This document shows, piece after piece, positions 7,579 through 15,454 of a stretch of DNA of 41,742 nucleotides. Source of the stretch: a virus. The notes beneath the pieces were generated by a model, which was given only the letters and a program-made list of their open reading frames with translations, searched no databases and had not been told where the DNA came from. Numbering within the stretch: position 1 is the first letter of the stretch; every line of letters starts with the position of its first letter. The position numbers were made by a program, and so were the translations under genes. The stretch lies in the IMG/VR virus record IMGVR_UViG_3300032093_008073, positions 1 to 41,742 of that record; one strand, given 5' to 3'.

Positions 7579-7737
7579 ATGAAAAAGTATGAAAATCAGT
7601 TAAAACGCCAAGAAATGGTGAAAGCTGGAGCTTACGATGGAAGATTTCGTGAGAAAATCGTTGTTGACAAGAAAAAGAAGGAGAGCAAAAATTGGGCTCG
7701 TAACAAATTTTCGTTTAATTTATTAAAAAATCAATAA
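7579..7737 (+). CDS. Hypothetical 52-aa basic protein
   Basis: Short frame beginning MKKYENQLKRQEMVKAGAYD, with about a third Lys/Arg and no hydrophobic segment. It lies 18 nt after the TAGGTAGT dyad and 13 nt before the next gene, with the same close spacing as its neighbours. Its charge suggests nucleic-acid binding, but no family is recognised. Confidence 0.65.
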   Translation: MKKYENQLKRQEMVKAGAYDGRFREKIVVDKKKKESKNWARNKFSFNLLKNQ

Positions 7738-7749
7738 AAATTAAAAAAT

Positions 7750-8100
7750 ATGAGACAAACTGACCAAAAAGCCTTAGATTACCTAAAAAGTAACCCTATT
7801 GTAGCTAAATTTATTGAAAAATTGGATAAAGAACGTAAAGAGTATTACGAAAAAGCCAATATGCCGAATCAATACAAACCGGTAGTGGTTGAAATTGGTA
7901 CAAAATTCATCAGAATATGGCATGGTACATCTTGTTGGGGATTTATCAGCCGAGTTGATGGTGATTTGAAAGGTTCACCAATTAAAAAGGGTGATTTGTT
8001 GAAAGCAGCTACTTGGAAAGCTCCAGCAAAGCACGCTAGAGGTAACATTATTGATGGAACTGCTCAATATGGTGTGTATGGGCCGGAATATCTTAAATAA
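7750..8100 (+). CDS. Hypothetical phage protein, 116 aa
   Basis: Soluble protein with a charged N-terminal helix (residues 4-36) and a compact beta-like core, PVVVEIGTKFIRIWHGTSCWGFISRVDG (about 44-71), then GSPIKKGDLLKAATWKAPAKHARGNI. Conservation-like density of Gly/Trp suggests a folded small domain, but I do not recognise a family. It is 4 nt upstream of the helicase and is likely cotranscribed with it. Confidence 0.75.
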   Translation: MRQTDQKALDYLKSNPIVAKFIEKLDKERKEYYEKANMPNQYKPVVVEIGTKFIRIWHGTSCWGFISRVDGDLKGSPIKKGDLLKAATWKAPAKHARGNIIDGTAQYGVYGPEYLK

Positions 8101-8104
8101 TTAA

Positions 8105-9481
8105 ATGGAATTAAGACCGAATCAAATAGAACCTGTAAAAAAGGGTGTGGAATTCTTTCAAAGTAAGAAGCCGCACCCTTCTATCATTGTTGCTCCTACC
8201 GCATTTGGTAAAAGTATCGTTATTGCTGAAATAGCTCATCGTTTAGGTGAGAAAATATTAGTTATTCAGCCTTCAAAAGAATTATTGGAGCAAAACTACA
8301 ACAAATTCATCAATTTAGGCGGAAAAGCATCAATTTACTCCGCATCTATGAATGAAAAGGAGATTGGTGATGTAACTTATGCTACAATTGGTTCAATTGT
8401 TAATATAGCTTGGAAATTTTACGAATTAGGTATCAGAAAAGTGATTATAGATGAGTGTGACCGTTTTCCAAGGGAGCCGGATGGTATGTTAAGGAGATTT
8501 TTAACGGCAGCTAAGATAACTCACGTATTAGGATTAACCGCAACTCCACTTAAACTACAAGCTAACTTAGACCAATGGGGCCAACCTTTCTCAAAATTGG
8601 TAATGCTTACTTCAAAGAGTAAAAAAGGTAATTTCTTTAGAGATATTATTCACGTTGCCCAAATTAAGGAGATGTGTGATATGGGATTTTGGTCACCATT
8701 GAAATATGAATCATACGATTTTGAAACTGGTGATTTAGTTTACAATTCTAATAAGGCGGATTATACGGATGATAGTATTAAGAGGGCTTACAAGCAGCAA
8801 GATATTGGTGGAAAGATAATTAAAAGGATTTCCGAATTACCCGAAAGAAAATCTATTCTAATTGCCGTACCTTCTATTGATGAAGCAAAAGAATTGTCCA
8901 CTCGCTTACCAAGTTGTGAAGCAATCTTTAGCGGAATGCCAGATGCGGACAGAGATAGGATTATTTCAGATTTCAAAAGTGGCAAATTGAGAATAGTTGT
9001 TCAGGTTACTATTCTTTCGGTAGGATTTGACCATCCGCAGTTAGATTGTATCATTACGGGAAGACCTACGGCATCTTTAAGTTGGTGGTATCAGTTTGTG
9101 GGTAGAGTAACTCGTATCCATCCTGAGAAGCTAAATGGGCTTGTAATTGATTTTGTGGGTAGTGTACCAAAGTTCGGAAAGGTAGAAGATTTATACTTTG
9201 ATTACGAAGAACCACTATGGAAATTATACGGAGAAGGTAAAAAGTTATTAACAGGAATTCCACTTCACGAAATAGGATTGCATAAACAAGGACAACCAGA
9301 CCCACATACATTAGCCGCTCAAGGGCCTGTTATTAAAATGAGTTTTGGAAAGTACAAAGATGTGGAAGTTCGTAAAATACCGGGCTATTATCGTAATTGG
9401 TTGTTGGATAATATAAAATGGAACGCCTACAATAAACATATACAAACCGAATTACAAAGGTTGAAGAATATAGGAATCTAA
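8105..9481 (+). CDS. SF2 DNA/RNA helicase with C-terminal DUF3820-like domain, 458 aa
   Basis: ATP-dependent superfamily 2 helicase of the phage/RadD-like type. Q-motif RPNQIEPV (residues 4-11), Walker A APTAFGKS (30-37), motif II DECD (about 117-120, replacing DEAD/DEAH), motif III GLTATP (about 143-148), a second RecA lobe with VTILSVGFDHP, and motif VI QFVGRVTR (about 330-337). The last 50 residues carry SFGKYKDVEVRKIPGYYRNW, the FGKYKG-type small domain seen in DUF3820 and exonuclease-X C-termini. Likely acts in replication fork or recombination processing, as UvsW does in T4. Its operon begins with two small proteins. Confidence 0.9.
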   Translation: MELRPNQIEPVKKGVEFFQSKKPHPSIIVAPTAFGKSIVIAEIAHRLGEKILVIQPSKELLEQNYNKFINLGGKASIYSASMNEKEIGDVTYATIGSIVNIAWKFYELGIRKVIIDECDRFPREPDGMLRRFLTAAKITHVLGLTATPLKLQANLDQWGQPFSKLVMLTSKSKKGNFFRDIIHVAQIKEMCDMGFWSPLKYESYDFETGDLVYNSNKADYTDDSIKRAYKQQDIGGKIIKRISELPERKSILIAVPSIDEAKELSTRLPSCEAIFSGMPDADRDRIISDFKSGKLRIVVQVTILSVGFDHPQLDCIITGRPTASLSWWYQFVGRVTRIHPEKLNGLVIDFVGSVPKFGKVEDLYFDYEEPLWKLYGEGKKLLTGIPLHEIGLHKQGQPDPHTLAAQGPVIKMSFGKYKDVEVRKIPGYYRNWLLDNIKWNAYNKHIQTELQRLKNIGI

Positions 9482-9489
9482 TCCTATTT

Positions 9490-9499
9490 TATATTTATG
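9490..9499 (+). promoter_or_regulatory. Late-type promoter box TATATTTATG
   Basis: Matches the recurrent box at nine of ten positions. It lies just after the helicase stop and 47 nt before the 55-aa gene. A 13-codon frame (9504-9545) lies between them and could be a leader. Confidence 0.45.
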
Positions 9500-9546
9500 T
9501 CTAATGAAACCTTCTTATAGACATACCAAGGAGGGTTGGAGATAAT

Positions 9547-9714
9547 ATGTGGACTCCAATCACCATATCGAAAGTATTGAATTTATTTTTATTGGTGTTT
9601 GGATTCGTATCGTTTTTCTTTCTTAATCAAAAGTGGAAATATCGTTATTATCAATGGGCCGGCCTAAAAAGTGTATGGATTAAAAAGGTACTATTCAAAA
9701 AATTAATAAAATAA
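9547..9714 (+). CDS. 55-aa membrane peptide
   Basis: Frame beginning MWTPITISKVLNLFLLVFGF, with one membrane span (about residues 8-26) and a strongly basic, aromatic C-terminal half (KWKYRYYQW then VWIKKVLFKKLIK). The stop overlaps the next ATG as TAATG, supporting coding and translational coupling. Function is unknown. Confidence 0.65.
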   Translation: MWTPITISKVLNLFLLVFGFVSFFFLNQKWKYRYYQWAGLKSVWIKKVLFKKLIK

Positions 9715-9944
9715 TGTATTACGTTCATAAACAGCTTATTCCAGTTGATACAAATCAAGGTGACCCAAATTGGGCAAAAAGACAGATTTGGGTTCTTAAA
9801 TTAAATCCAAACGATACAATTGATGAATTTGAAAATTTATCCGATGCAGAAGCTAAAAGAGATGAATTGATGAATTCAGACCCAACAGGCCGTATTTACA
9901 AAGTTTCCTTAAAAAATGAGGATGGGAGTTTTTCAGACATTTAG
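9714..9944 (+). CDS. Hypothetical phage protein, 76 aa
   Basis: Small acidic soluble protein. WVLKLNPNDTIDEFENLSDAEAKRDELMNSDPTGRIYKV (about residues 26-64) reads like a strand followed by a helix carrying alternating charges and a final strand. No known family. It overlaps the upstream membrane peptide by one base. Confidence 0.75.
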   Translation: MYYVHKQLIPVDTNQGDPNWAKRQIWVLKLNPNDTIDEFENLSDAEAKRDELMNSDPTGRIYKVSLKNEDGSFSDI

Positions 9945-9974
9945 ACCTGCTTTCCTGGTTATTGTCTAAGTTTT

Positions 9975-9982
9975 TATTTATA
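9975..9982 (+). promoter_or_regulatory. Possible late-type box TATTTATA
   Basis: Core of the recurrent box, but no gene follows closely: the next certain gene starts at 10141 and has its own host-like promoter. The stretch 9945-10140 otherwise holds a CAGTGTCCAGTGTCC tandem repeat near 10000 and no convincing gene. Confidence 0.3.
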
Positions 9983-10092
9983 CTGCTTCAAGTATCCCAG
10001 TGTCCAGTGTCCGTAAATATATATGCTAACAGCTGATAAAAAAGCTGAAAATGTGGAAAAATTTTTCAAAAAAATAAATAAACATGATTTTG

Positions 10093-10124
10093 TTTGGAAA
10101 ATCCAAGAAATATTCATATCTTTG
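10093..10124 (+). promoter_or_regulatory. Bacteroidota-type promoter of the DUF1599 gene
   Basis: TTTG (10093-10096), 20-nt spacer, TATCTTTG (10117-10124), an exact TAnnTTTG match, 16 nt before the ATG at 10141. Confidence 0.85.
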
Positions 10125-10140
10125 TATATAAATTAATTAT

Positions 10141-10485
10141 ATGCAAGAAGAAACAGCTATCCAATATTGTGAAAGAGTATATCCAGAAATGATGCAAGAA
10201 TTCAAAAAGATTCAAGCGGAAATGTATGAAACATTTTGTAAGAAACAAAGAAATTATGGACCTGGTAACATTTCAGTTGGAACTTCCCTTCAAACAAAAG
10301 AAGATGTTAAGCTATCCCTAACTGGATTATGGTTTAGAATTAACGATAAGGTTCAGAGATTAAAACAATTAGTTGTATTAGGTCAGCCCGATGAAGTAGG
10401 TGAATCAGTACAAGATACCTACCAAGATCTTTCCGTTTATGGAATTATCGCTCAGTTAGTACAAAGAGATAAGTGGGCTAAGTAG
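10141..10485 (+). CDS. DUF1599-family protein (nucleotide modification associated), 114 aa
   Basis: All-helical protein matching the DUF1599 pattern: KKQRNYGPGNIS (about residues 35-46), then LWFRINDKVQRLKQL (about 61-75), then GESVQDTYQDLSVYGIIAQL (about 87-106), where the conserved R-x-x-D-K-x-x-R-L and D-x-x-x-D-L-x-x-Y-x-I helices are present. The family is found in phages beside nucleotide and base-modification genes and resembles MazG-like helical pyrophosphohydrolases; its reaction here is not established. It has its own host-like promoter, consistent with early expression. Confidence 0.82.
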   Translation: MQEETAIQYCERVYPEMMQEFKKIQAEMYETFCKKQRNYGPGNISVGTSLQTKEDVKLSLTGLWFRINDKVQRLKQLVVLGQPDEVGESVQDTYQDLSVYGIIAQLVQRDKWAK

Positions 10486-10501
10486 AGGAATTTTATAGGG
10501 A

Positions 10502-10511
10502 TATATTTATC
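10502..10511 (+). promoter_or_regulatory. Late-type promoter box TATATTTATC
   Basis: Ends only 3 nt before the ATG at 10515. If used, the mRNA would be leaderless or start inside the gene. The closeness is unusual among the boxes in this window. Confidence 0.45.
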
Positions 10512-10514
10512 CTT

Positions 10515-11579
10515 ATGGAGTATAGAAAATTAATACAATTAGATAACAAATATCCAAATCTAAGAAATTATAAACCGAGTGTAATTAAAAATGAAATTAT
10601 ACTTGATGGTGTATATCCGGAACTTAATAGAATACAATTTAAGTATCCGGATATTAAAAACATAAGCCCAATATCGGAAACTTCATTTAGATTTATATTA
10701 GGTGTTAAAAAAAATAAAGATGATAAAGAGCCTAAATATTTCACATCCGTTCCTTTCTATAATGATTTTTTAGCAACAATAGATGAATCAAATCCATATC
10801 TTTTACAATCTGCTTTAGATATAAGACTTTTCGTAAACATTGATATAAGTGAATTATTAAAAATTGTAGAAGATAATAAAAAACCAGAAGAAATAGATTT
10901 GGTTTTTATGAACAAAAATTTATTTGTAAACGATAAAGGAGAAATTGATTACGAATCATTGATTAAATATATTGATTCTTGTTTATTACCACCCAATCCA
11001 AATGATTTTGAAAATGGTGGTGTTACCAAAGCAGAACTTTTAGGAACATGGACTGTATTAGAAGTAGACCCAACAACAGGAAAAGCTAAAGCTAAAAGTG
11101 AAGTTGAAGCAGCTAGAAGTTTAGAAAATTATGAAACTGAACTTAAAAATTTAGAAAAAGAATTAAAAGAAGTTAATGGTTTAATTAAACAAGCTGAAAC
11201 TGAATTAAACTCTAAAAATTTTGGAAATACAAATTTATGGAGAACTTTAGGTTTGGTAGTATTTTTCCCACTTAGTTTATTATCATTAATAGGAAGTAAA
11301 AAAAGAAAAGAAGAAGCAAAGGCTAAATTAAAAGAAAAAATAGATGAATTAAAAGTTAAAAAAGCTGATATAGAAAAACAAATTGTTGATTTGAAAAATA
11401 AAAAACCAGCATCAACACCAGCAACGGGTTCATCTTCATTAAATACACAAACACCACAAACTACAAATCCAATAGGCTCAACACCAACTGAAGCACAATC
11501 AAACTATCCTAACGGTCCAAGAAGATTTGGATTCTCTACACAAATAGGAAATATTGGAAATCCAAGAGGTATGAATTAA
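10515..11579 (+). CDS. Hypothetical coiled-coil membrane protein, 354 aa
   Basis: Residues 1-190 form a soluble domain of unknown type (YPNLRNYKPSVIKNEIIL, then SLIKYIDSCLLPPNPNDF). A coiled coil runs over about 200-238 (NYETELKNLEKELKEVNGLI), then a membrane segment around 246-262 (LGLVVFFPLSLLSLIG), then a second charged coiled coil to about 300. The final 55 residues are Thr/Pro/Ser/Asn-rich and probably disordered. No family recognised. The layout suggests a membrane-bound scaffold or tail/head accessory protein expressed late. Confidence 0.75.
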   Translation: MEYRKLIQLDNKYPNLRNYKPSVIKNEIILDGVYPELNRIQFKYPDIKNISPISETSFRFILGVKKNKDDKEPKYFTSVPFYNDFLATIDESNPYLLQSALDIRLFVNIDISELLKIVEDNKKPEEIDLVFMNKNLFVNDKGEIDYESLIKYIDSCLLPPNPNDFENGGVTKAELLGTWTVLEVDPTTGKAKAKSEVEAARSLENYETELKNLEKELKEVNGLIKQAETELNSKNFGNTNLWRTLGLVVFFPLSLLSLIGSKKRKEEAKAKLKEKIDELKVKKADIEKQIVDLKNKKPASTPATGSSSLNTQTPQTTNPIGSTPTEAQSNYPNGPRRFGFSTQIGNIGNPRGMN

Positions 11580-11593
11580 TAGATAAGTTTTGT

Positions 11594-11603
11594 TATATTT
11601 ATA
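11594..11603 (+). promoter_or_regulatory. Late-type promoter box TATATTTATA
   Basis: Full match to the recurrent ten-base box, 18 nt before the ATG at 11622. Confidence 0.6.
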
Positions 11604-11621
11604 TGTAATAAAAGGTAGCCT

Positions 11622-11972
11622 ATGGTTAATCCAAATGTTGCATGGCAGAAGTACCTTAATAGTTCCAACACTGCTATTAATAAGTATCTCAGCGATTATG
11701 GGGATGAGATTCTTCACCAAACATTTCAGCGATTAACATCAGCAATTAAATCTAAAAAATCTCACATTATTTTATTTCGTTTCAAAGAATCTGATATAGT
11801 TTCTAAGATATATCAGAAGGATTATATGTCCGCTTTAGAAATGCTTCTTAATCTTTGTATTAAATTAGAAAAATATGAAATGTGTAGAGATATACATAAT
11901 CAAATAAAAATCTTCAAATTAAAAGCGGCCAGAGGGAAACCGAAAGCAAAAGTTATGATAGTAAAAACCTAA
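11622..11972 (+). CDS. Hypothetical helical protein, 116 aa
   Basis: Mostly helical and basic, with MSALEMLLNLCIKLEKYEMCRDIHNQI (about residues 68-94) resembling a helical-repeat hairpin. The last 20 residues are Lys-rich (KLKAARGKPKAK). No signal peptide or family match. It starts the transcription unit that continues with the PhoH-like gene 14 nt downstream. Confidence 0.72.
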   Translation: MVNPNVAWQKYLNSSNTAINKYLSDYGDEILHQTFQRLTSAIKSKKSHIILFRFKESDIVSKIYQKDYMSALEMLLNLCIKLEKYEMCRDIHNQIKIFKLKAARGKPKAKVMIVKT

Positions 11973-11985
11973 AAAATCAATTGGT

Positions 11986-12834
11986 ATGGCTAAGAAAAGA
12001 GTTTCCGAAGAAGAAGTAGAAAAAGTTGTAGTTAAAGAGTATAAGTTATCTTATCCAAAAGTTATAAAGAAAATAAAATTCAAAACATTTAATCAAAAAA
12101 GATTTTACAAAGCAATTGAGCACCCCAATCATAATATCATAATGGGACATGCTTTAGCAGGAGCAGGAAAAACATACATATCAATTCAAAAAGGTTTAGA
12201 GTTATTATTACATCGTTTATCACATATTGAAAAATTAATAATCATAAATCCAACCGTTGATGTTGGTAACGAAGATAAGTTAGGACATTTGCCTGGCGAT
12301 TTGATGGAGAAGATTGCCGTACATAATGAATCATCTCTTTTTATAATGCACAAAATTATAGGACCGGTTGAAACTAAAAAGTTAATAGAACAAGGTAAAA
12401 TTGAATTCAGAGTATTAAACTTCCTTAGAGGTATAAACTTTGAAAAGAGTTATGTAATTTTAGATGAAGCACAAAACGCATCACCACATCAATTAAAAAC
12501 TTTAATCACTCGTATTTCAGATGATACTAAATTAATCATAGAAGGTGACCTTTCTCAATGTGATAAGTACCGAACTAACGGCTCACCAGCTTATACAAAA
12601 AGTGGATTCTTTGATGTATGGAAACGATTGGGTAAACTAAAAGGTGTTTATCAAATAGAATTTACTAAGGATGATTGTATTCGTTCTGGTATTGTTAAAA
12701 GAGTGCTTGAAAGATATGAATTAGAAGAACAAATTTTATTAGGTGAAAATAACCCCTATGAATTGGACTTTAACTTTAAGCCCTTTCCAGATGAAGAAGA
12801 AACGATTGAAAATGAAGGATTTATAACTCATTGA
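11986..12834 (+). CDS. phoH: PhoH-like ATPase, 282 aa
   Basis: PhoH-family P-loop ATPase, common in marine and large T4-like phages. A 40-residue basic leader precedes FNQKRFYKAI, then Walker A GHALAGAGKT (about residues 53-62), NPTVDVGNEDKLGHLPGDL (about 89-107, the usual RPAV...LGFLPGDL motif), Walker B VILDEAQNA (about 157-165) and IIEGDLSQ (about 186-193, sensor I). The C-terminal 40 residues are acidic. The family is implicated in RNA metabolism and phosphate stress; its role in phage is unproven. A strong terminator follows the stop. Confidence 0.93.
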   Translation: MAKKRVSEEEVEKVVVKEYKLSYPKVIKKIKFKTFNQKRFYKAIEHPNHNIIMGHALAGAGKTYISIQKGLELLLHRLSHIEKLIIINPTVDVGNEDKLGHLPGDLMEKIAVHNESSLFIMHKIIGPVETKKLIEQGKIEFRVLNFLRGINFEKSYVILDEAQNASPHQLKTLITRISDDTKLIIEGDLSQCDKYRTNGSPAYTKSGFFDVWKRLGKLKGVYQIEFTKDDCIRSGIVKRVLERYELEEQILLGENNPYELDFNFKPFPDEEETIENEGFITH

Positions 12835-12854
12835 TTTTCAATTACTTATAAAAA

Positions 12855-12898
12855 GGGTATAACTTGTTGATTTTCAATAGGTTATACCCCTTTTTTTA
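12855..12898 (+). terminator. Intrinsic terminator after phoH
   Basis: GGGTATAAC (12855-12863) pairs with GTTATACCC (12881-12889), followed by seven T. The 17-nt loop carries TTGATTTTCAAT, which also occurs at 12831-12842 at the end of the phoH gene, a 12-bp direct repeat. Confidence 0.88.
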
Positions 12899-12930
12899 TT
12901 TGGTAATATCAGATATTTTTCGTATCTTTA
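12899..12930 (+). promoter_or_regulatory. Bacteroidota-type promoter of the GIY-YIG gene
   Basis: TTTG (12899-12902), 20-nt spacer, TATCTTTA (12923-12930), one mismatch to TAnnTTTG. The -33 element directly follows the phoH terminator U-tract. Confidence 0.7.
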
Positions 12931-12952
12931 TTATGTAATAAAAGTGATAGAT

Positions 12953-13273
12953 ATGCTTAATAGAAAGAAAAGGTCTGACCGTAACCACATTATTTACGAA
13001 ATTTTCAATACCTTCAATGGTAAAAGTTATTTGGGTATTACGGCCTGTATTGGTAGAAGAACAAATTATTCAGTTGTTAATCGTTTTAACAAACATTGTT
13101 CAAGAGCTAAAATGGAAGATAAAGATTGGGCTCTTTATAGAGATATGAAAAAATTTAACAAAGATGTTTACGAACTTTATATTGTTGAAGTTGTTAGAGG
13201 TAAAGCTCTAGCTCACCAAAAAGAAGTTGAATATCTTAAAGAATATAATTACGAACTTAATTCAACACATTAA
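12953..13273 (+). CDS. GIY-YIG-like nuclease domain protein, 106 aa
   Basis: Pattern of a stand-alone GIY-YIG domain: HIIYEIFNTFNGKSYLGIT (about residues 12-30), where YEI and YLG stand for GIY and YIG. A conserved Arg follows within CIGRRT, then RFNKHCSRAKMEDKDWALYRDMKKF with the usual basic/aromatic spacing, and a Glu in KEVEYLKEYN near the end. Such genes are often mobile homing or repair nucleases in phages. ATG 12953 is preferred to the GTG at 12944. Catalytic competence is uncertain because the motifs are divergent. Confidence 0.7.
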   Translation: MLNRKKRSDRNHIIYEIFNTFNGKSYLGITACIGRRTNYSVVNRFNKHCSRAKMEDKDWALYRDMKKFNKDVYELYIVEVVRGKALAHQKEVEYLKEYNYELNSTH

Positions 13274-13275
13274 TT

Positions 13276-13758
13276 ATGAATGATAAAAAAATAGTATGGA
13301 TTGATATGGATGGTGTGCTTGTTGATTTCAATGGGCACGTTGAAGAAACTATATCAAAGAATGAATTTCTAAAAACAGCTTATAAAGGAAGGTATGACCA
13401 CATACCGGGTATTTTCAGAAACCCTAAACCAATTGAAGGAGCTGTTGAAGCAATTAAGAAATTAGCAGAAAGTGGAAAGTATAATTTGTATATCGCTACC
13501 GCAGCACCTTGGGGTAATCCGATGGCGGCTATGGATAAAAGATTTTGGATTGAAGAACACTTTGGTAGATTGTTCCATAAGAAAATGGCAATCACTCACC
13601 TTAAAGGATTATTAATTGGTGATTATCTTATTGATGATAGAACCGCAAATGGTGCTGGTGAATTCAAAGGTGAACTATTAAGATTCGGATGGTCTTACGA
13701 AACAAAAGAATTTAACGAATACCCAACTTGGGATTCTATACTTAAAAAACTCCTATAA
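13276..13758 (+). CDS. 5'(3')-deoxyribonucleotidase (HAD superfamily), 160 aa
   Basis: NT5C-type HAD phosphatase that removes phosphate from deoxynucleoside monophosphates, helping set dNTP pools. The nucleophile motif IDMDGVLVDF has Asp10 and Asp12. IATAAPWGNPMA (about residues 74-85) fits the motif II threonine/serine strand, the HLKGLLIGDYLIDDRTANGA segment gives the motif III Lys and motif IV Asp pair. Length is normal for the family. It starts 2 nt after the GIY-YIG gene and overlaps the next gene by one base. Confidence 0.88.
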   Translation: MNDKKIVWIDMDGVLVDFNGHVEETISKNEFLKTAYKGRYDHIPGIFRNPKPIEGAVEAIKKLAESGKYNLYIATAAPWGNPMAAMDKRFWIEEHFGRLFHKKMAITHLKGLLIGDYLIDDRTANGAGEFKGELLRFGWSYETKEFNEYPTWDSILKKLL

Positions 13759-14306
13759 TGAAAAAGTTATTAACCCCTATCGCTTTATTATTTGTATTAG
13801 TATCTTGTGAGAAAAGAGATTACTATGAGCCAATTAAAGAGTACACATTCACAATTGATTCGGTACTAACAAGAGATGGATTACGTTCCTTACCAAAAGA
13901 TACCAATGGATTGTATCATCTTAAAATTGTTGTAAATGGTACTCCGCAATCACATAGAGTTGTTGGTAGAATAAAAGTGAATGGTAGAGAGCCAATACCG
14001 GCTGAATTAGTAGCTTGGGAAAGTAATATGTATTGGTGGTTGAGGCGTGGTGATACTACGGCAACTATTACACAAGCTTATGTAAATTATTTTACAGGCC
14101 AATATACAATAGTACAATTACCACCAATGATTGCTAGTAAAGATGAGTTAGTACCAACAATAAATAAATCAAGCTACAGTGGTACTAATGGTGAAATTAA
14201 TACTATAATATCTCCTATAAGAGAAATGATTGGTGATACTATGGTTGTTAAGGCATACAATTGGAATTCAAATAAAACTTTATTTACAAAAATAGTCATT
14301 GAATAA
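13758..14306 (+). CDS. Predicted lipoprotein, 182 aa
   Basis: The N-terminus has a signal peptide ending in lipobox LVSC with Cys17, followed by EKRDYYEP, so it should be an envelope lipoprotein of the infected cell. The mature part is beta-rich (YHLKIVVNGTPQSHRVVGRIKVNGREP at about residues 53-79, then AYVNYFTGQYTIVQLPP) and lacks known motifs. It overlaps genes on both sides by one base (TAATG), so it lies inside a nucleotide-metabolism operon, an odd place for an envelope protein. Confidence 0.78.
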   Translation: MKKLLTPIALLFVLVSCEKRDYYEPIKEYTFTIDSVLTRDGLRSLPKDTNGLYHLKIVVNGTPQSHRVVGRIKVNGREPIPAELVAWESNMYWWLRRGDTTATITQAYVNYFTGQYTIVQLPPMIASKDELVPTINKSSYSGTNGEINTIISPIREMIGDTMVVKAYNWNSNKTLFTKIVIE

Positions 14307-14671
14307 TGAGAAAGAAAGAAGTTAAATTACCTATGACTCCTATAACTGAAAAAACCTTTGAAAGACAAGGTTGGAGAAAAGTAAATGCAGATGATGGTAT
14401 GGATGAAGATGGAAACGAACAAAGTGGACATTACTATTATACACTTCCGATTCCAAAATATAGAGATGATGAATTCGCACCTATGTTGGTATCAAACTCA
14501 ACTGATGAGCAATTACTCCTAAAAGAGATTGGTATAAAGCAAGGTCAATTTTTTATAGAGATTGGTGATATGGATGGATTGGGATTTTGTAGTAGTGAAG
14601 AAGAATTGGATGTATTATATTCAGCCCTATGCGGTGAGGATATTGAAGAAAATTTGGAAAATCAAGAATAA
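14306..14671 (+). CDS. Hypothetical acidic protein, 121 aa
   Basis: Acidic soluble protein. TEKTFERQGWRKVNADDGMD (residues 14-33) followed by YYYTLPIPK and a C-terminal FIEIGDMDGLGFCSSEEELDVLYSALCGEDI reads like a small alpha/beta domain seen in phage hypothetical proteins. No known family. Coupled to the lipoprotein by TAATG. Confidence 0.75.
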   Translation: MRKKEVKLPMTPITEKTFERQGWRKVNADDGMDEDGNEQSGHYYYTLPIPKYRDDEFAPMLVSNSTDEQLLLKEIGIKQGQFFIEIGDMDGLGFCSSEEELDVLYSALCGEDIEENLENQE

Positions 14672-14684
14672 ATTTGTATATTTG
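14653..14684 (+). promoter_or_regulatory. Bacteroidota-type promoter of the HD-domain gene
   Basis: TTTG (14653-14656), 20-nt spacer, TATATTTG (14677-14684). It overlaps the end of the previous gene, and the ATG follows after 5 nt, so the mRNA is probably leaderless. Confidence 0.87.
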
Positions 14685-14689
14685 TAATT

Positions 14690-15355
14690 ATGAGAAATTA
14701 TACTGAAAAACAATTGAAGGAAAATTACGATAAGTTCATATCCTTCGTAAAGAAAGCATTCGCTAATCAACCTGAGAGATTAGAGAAATTATTGTATATG
14801 TACTCCGAAGACCAATTAGGAATGGAGTTGTTGATGGCACCTGCAAGTGGTAAAGCGCATTTCCATTCAGCATACACTGGTGGTTACATTGACCATGTTA
14901 TGAATGTATGTAAGAATTCAATTGGAATGATGAAGCAATACAAAGAGAATGGTGGTATCATTGATTTTGAAGTAGAAGAATTATTGTTTGCAGCATTACA
15001 TCACGACTTAGGTAAGTTGGGTGATTTGGGTAAACCTTATTATGTTGAGCAGGAGAGCGATTGGCATCGTAAAAATCAAGGTTCTTTATTCAAACAAAAC
15101 CCTGATATTCATTATATGGATGTAACACATAGAGCATTGTGGACATTGCAACATTATGGTATATCTTTTACTCAAAAAGAAATGTTAGGTATTATGTTAG
15201 CAGATGGATTATATAATGAATCAAACAAAAAGTATTTTGTATCATACGATGAGAACTTTCAGTTAAAGACTGAATTACCTTACTTATTACATTGGGCAGA
15301 CCATATGAGTTGCCGAATTGAAAATAGTGAATATAGAAATGGCGTGAAATTTTAA
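14690..15355 (+). CDS. HD-domain phosphohydrolase, 221 aa
   Basis: Metal-dependent HD superfamily hydrolase. HFHSAYTGGYIDHVMNVC (about residues 57-74) supplies the first His, ALHHDLGKLGDLGKP (about 102-116) is the HD doublet, DWHRKNQGSL and MDVTHRALWTLQHYGIS carry further histidines, and LLHWADHMS near 204-212 supplies the distal Asp. Family members hydrolyse nucleotides or cyclic nucleotides. In a phage nucleotide cluster a dNMP/dNTP hydrolase or a defence-signal hydrolase are both plausible. Substrate not determinable. Confidence 0.85.
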   Translation: MRNYTEKQLKENYDKFISFVKKAFANQPERLEKLLYMYSEDQLGMELLMAPASGKAHFHSAYTGGYIDHVMNVCKNSIGMMKQYKENGGIIDFEVEELLFAALHHDLGKLGDLGKPYYVEQESDWHRKNQGSLFKQNPDIHYMDVTHRALWTLQHYGISFTQKEMLGIMLADGLYNESNKKYFVSYDENFQLKTELPYLLHWADHMSCRIENSEYRNGVKF

Positions 15356-15362
15356 TTTACGC

Positions 15363-15372
15363 TATATTTATA
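15363..15372 (+). promoter_or_regulatory. Late-type promoter box TATATTTATA
   Basis: Full match, just after the HD-gene stop and 82 nt before the Hsp20 gene. The long leader includes CCGGCCGG and a CTAAATC (15404-15410)/GATTTAG (15422-15428) inverted repeat. Confidence 0.55.
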
Positions 15373-15454
15373 TAACGATAGTACCCGGCCGGTATATCAA
15401 ACCCTAAATCGCTCAAAAGAGGATTTAGATTTAACGCTTAAAAAAGGTAAAAAA

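Noticed and set aside
9981-10012. CAGTGTCCAGTGTCC tandem repeat as a possible iteron or attachment site
   Set aside because: Only two short copies; no further copies or partner site were seen.
10024-10137. A 37-codon frame starting MLTADKKAENVEKFFKK between the 76-aa gene and the DUF1599 gene
   Set aside because: Its second half coincides with the complete TTTG/TATCTTTG promoter of the next gene, and no promoter or coupling supports it. The composition fits random AT-rich sequence.
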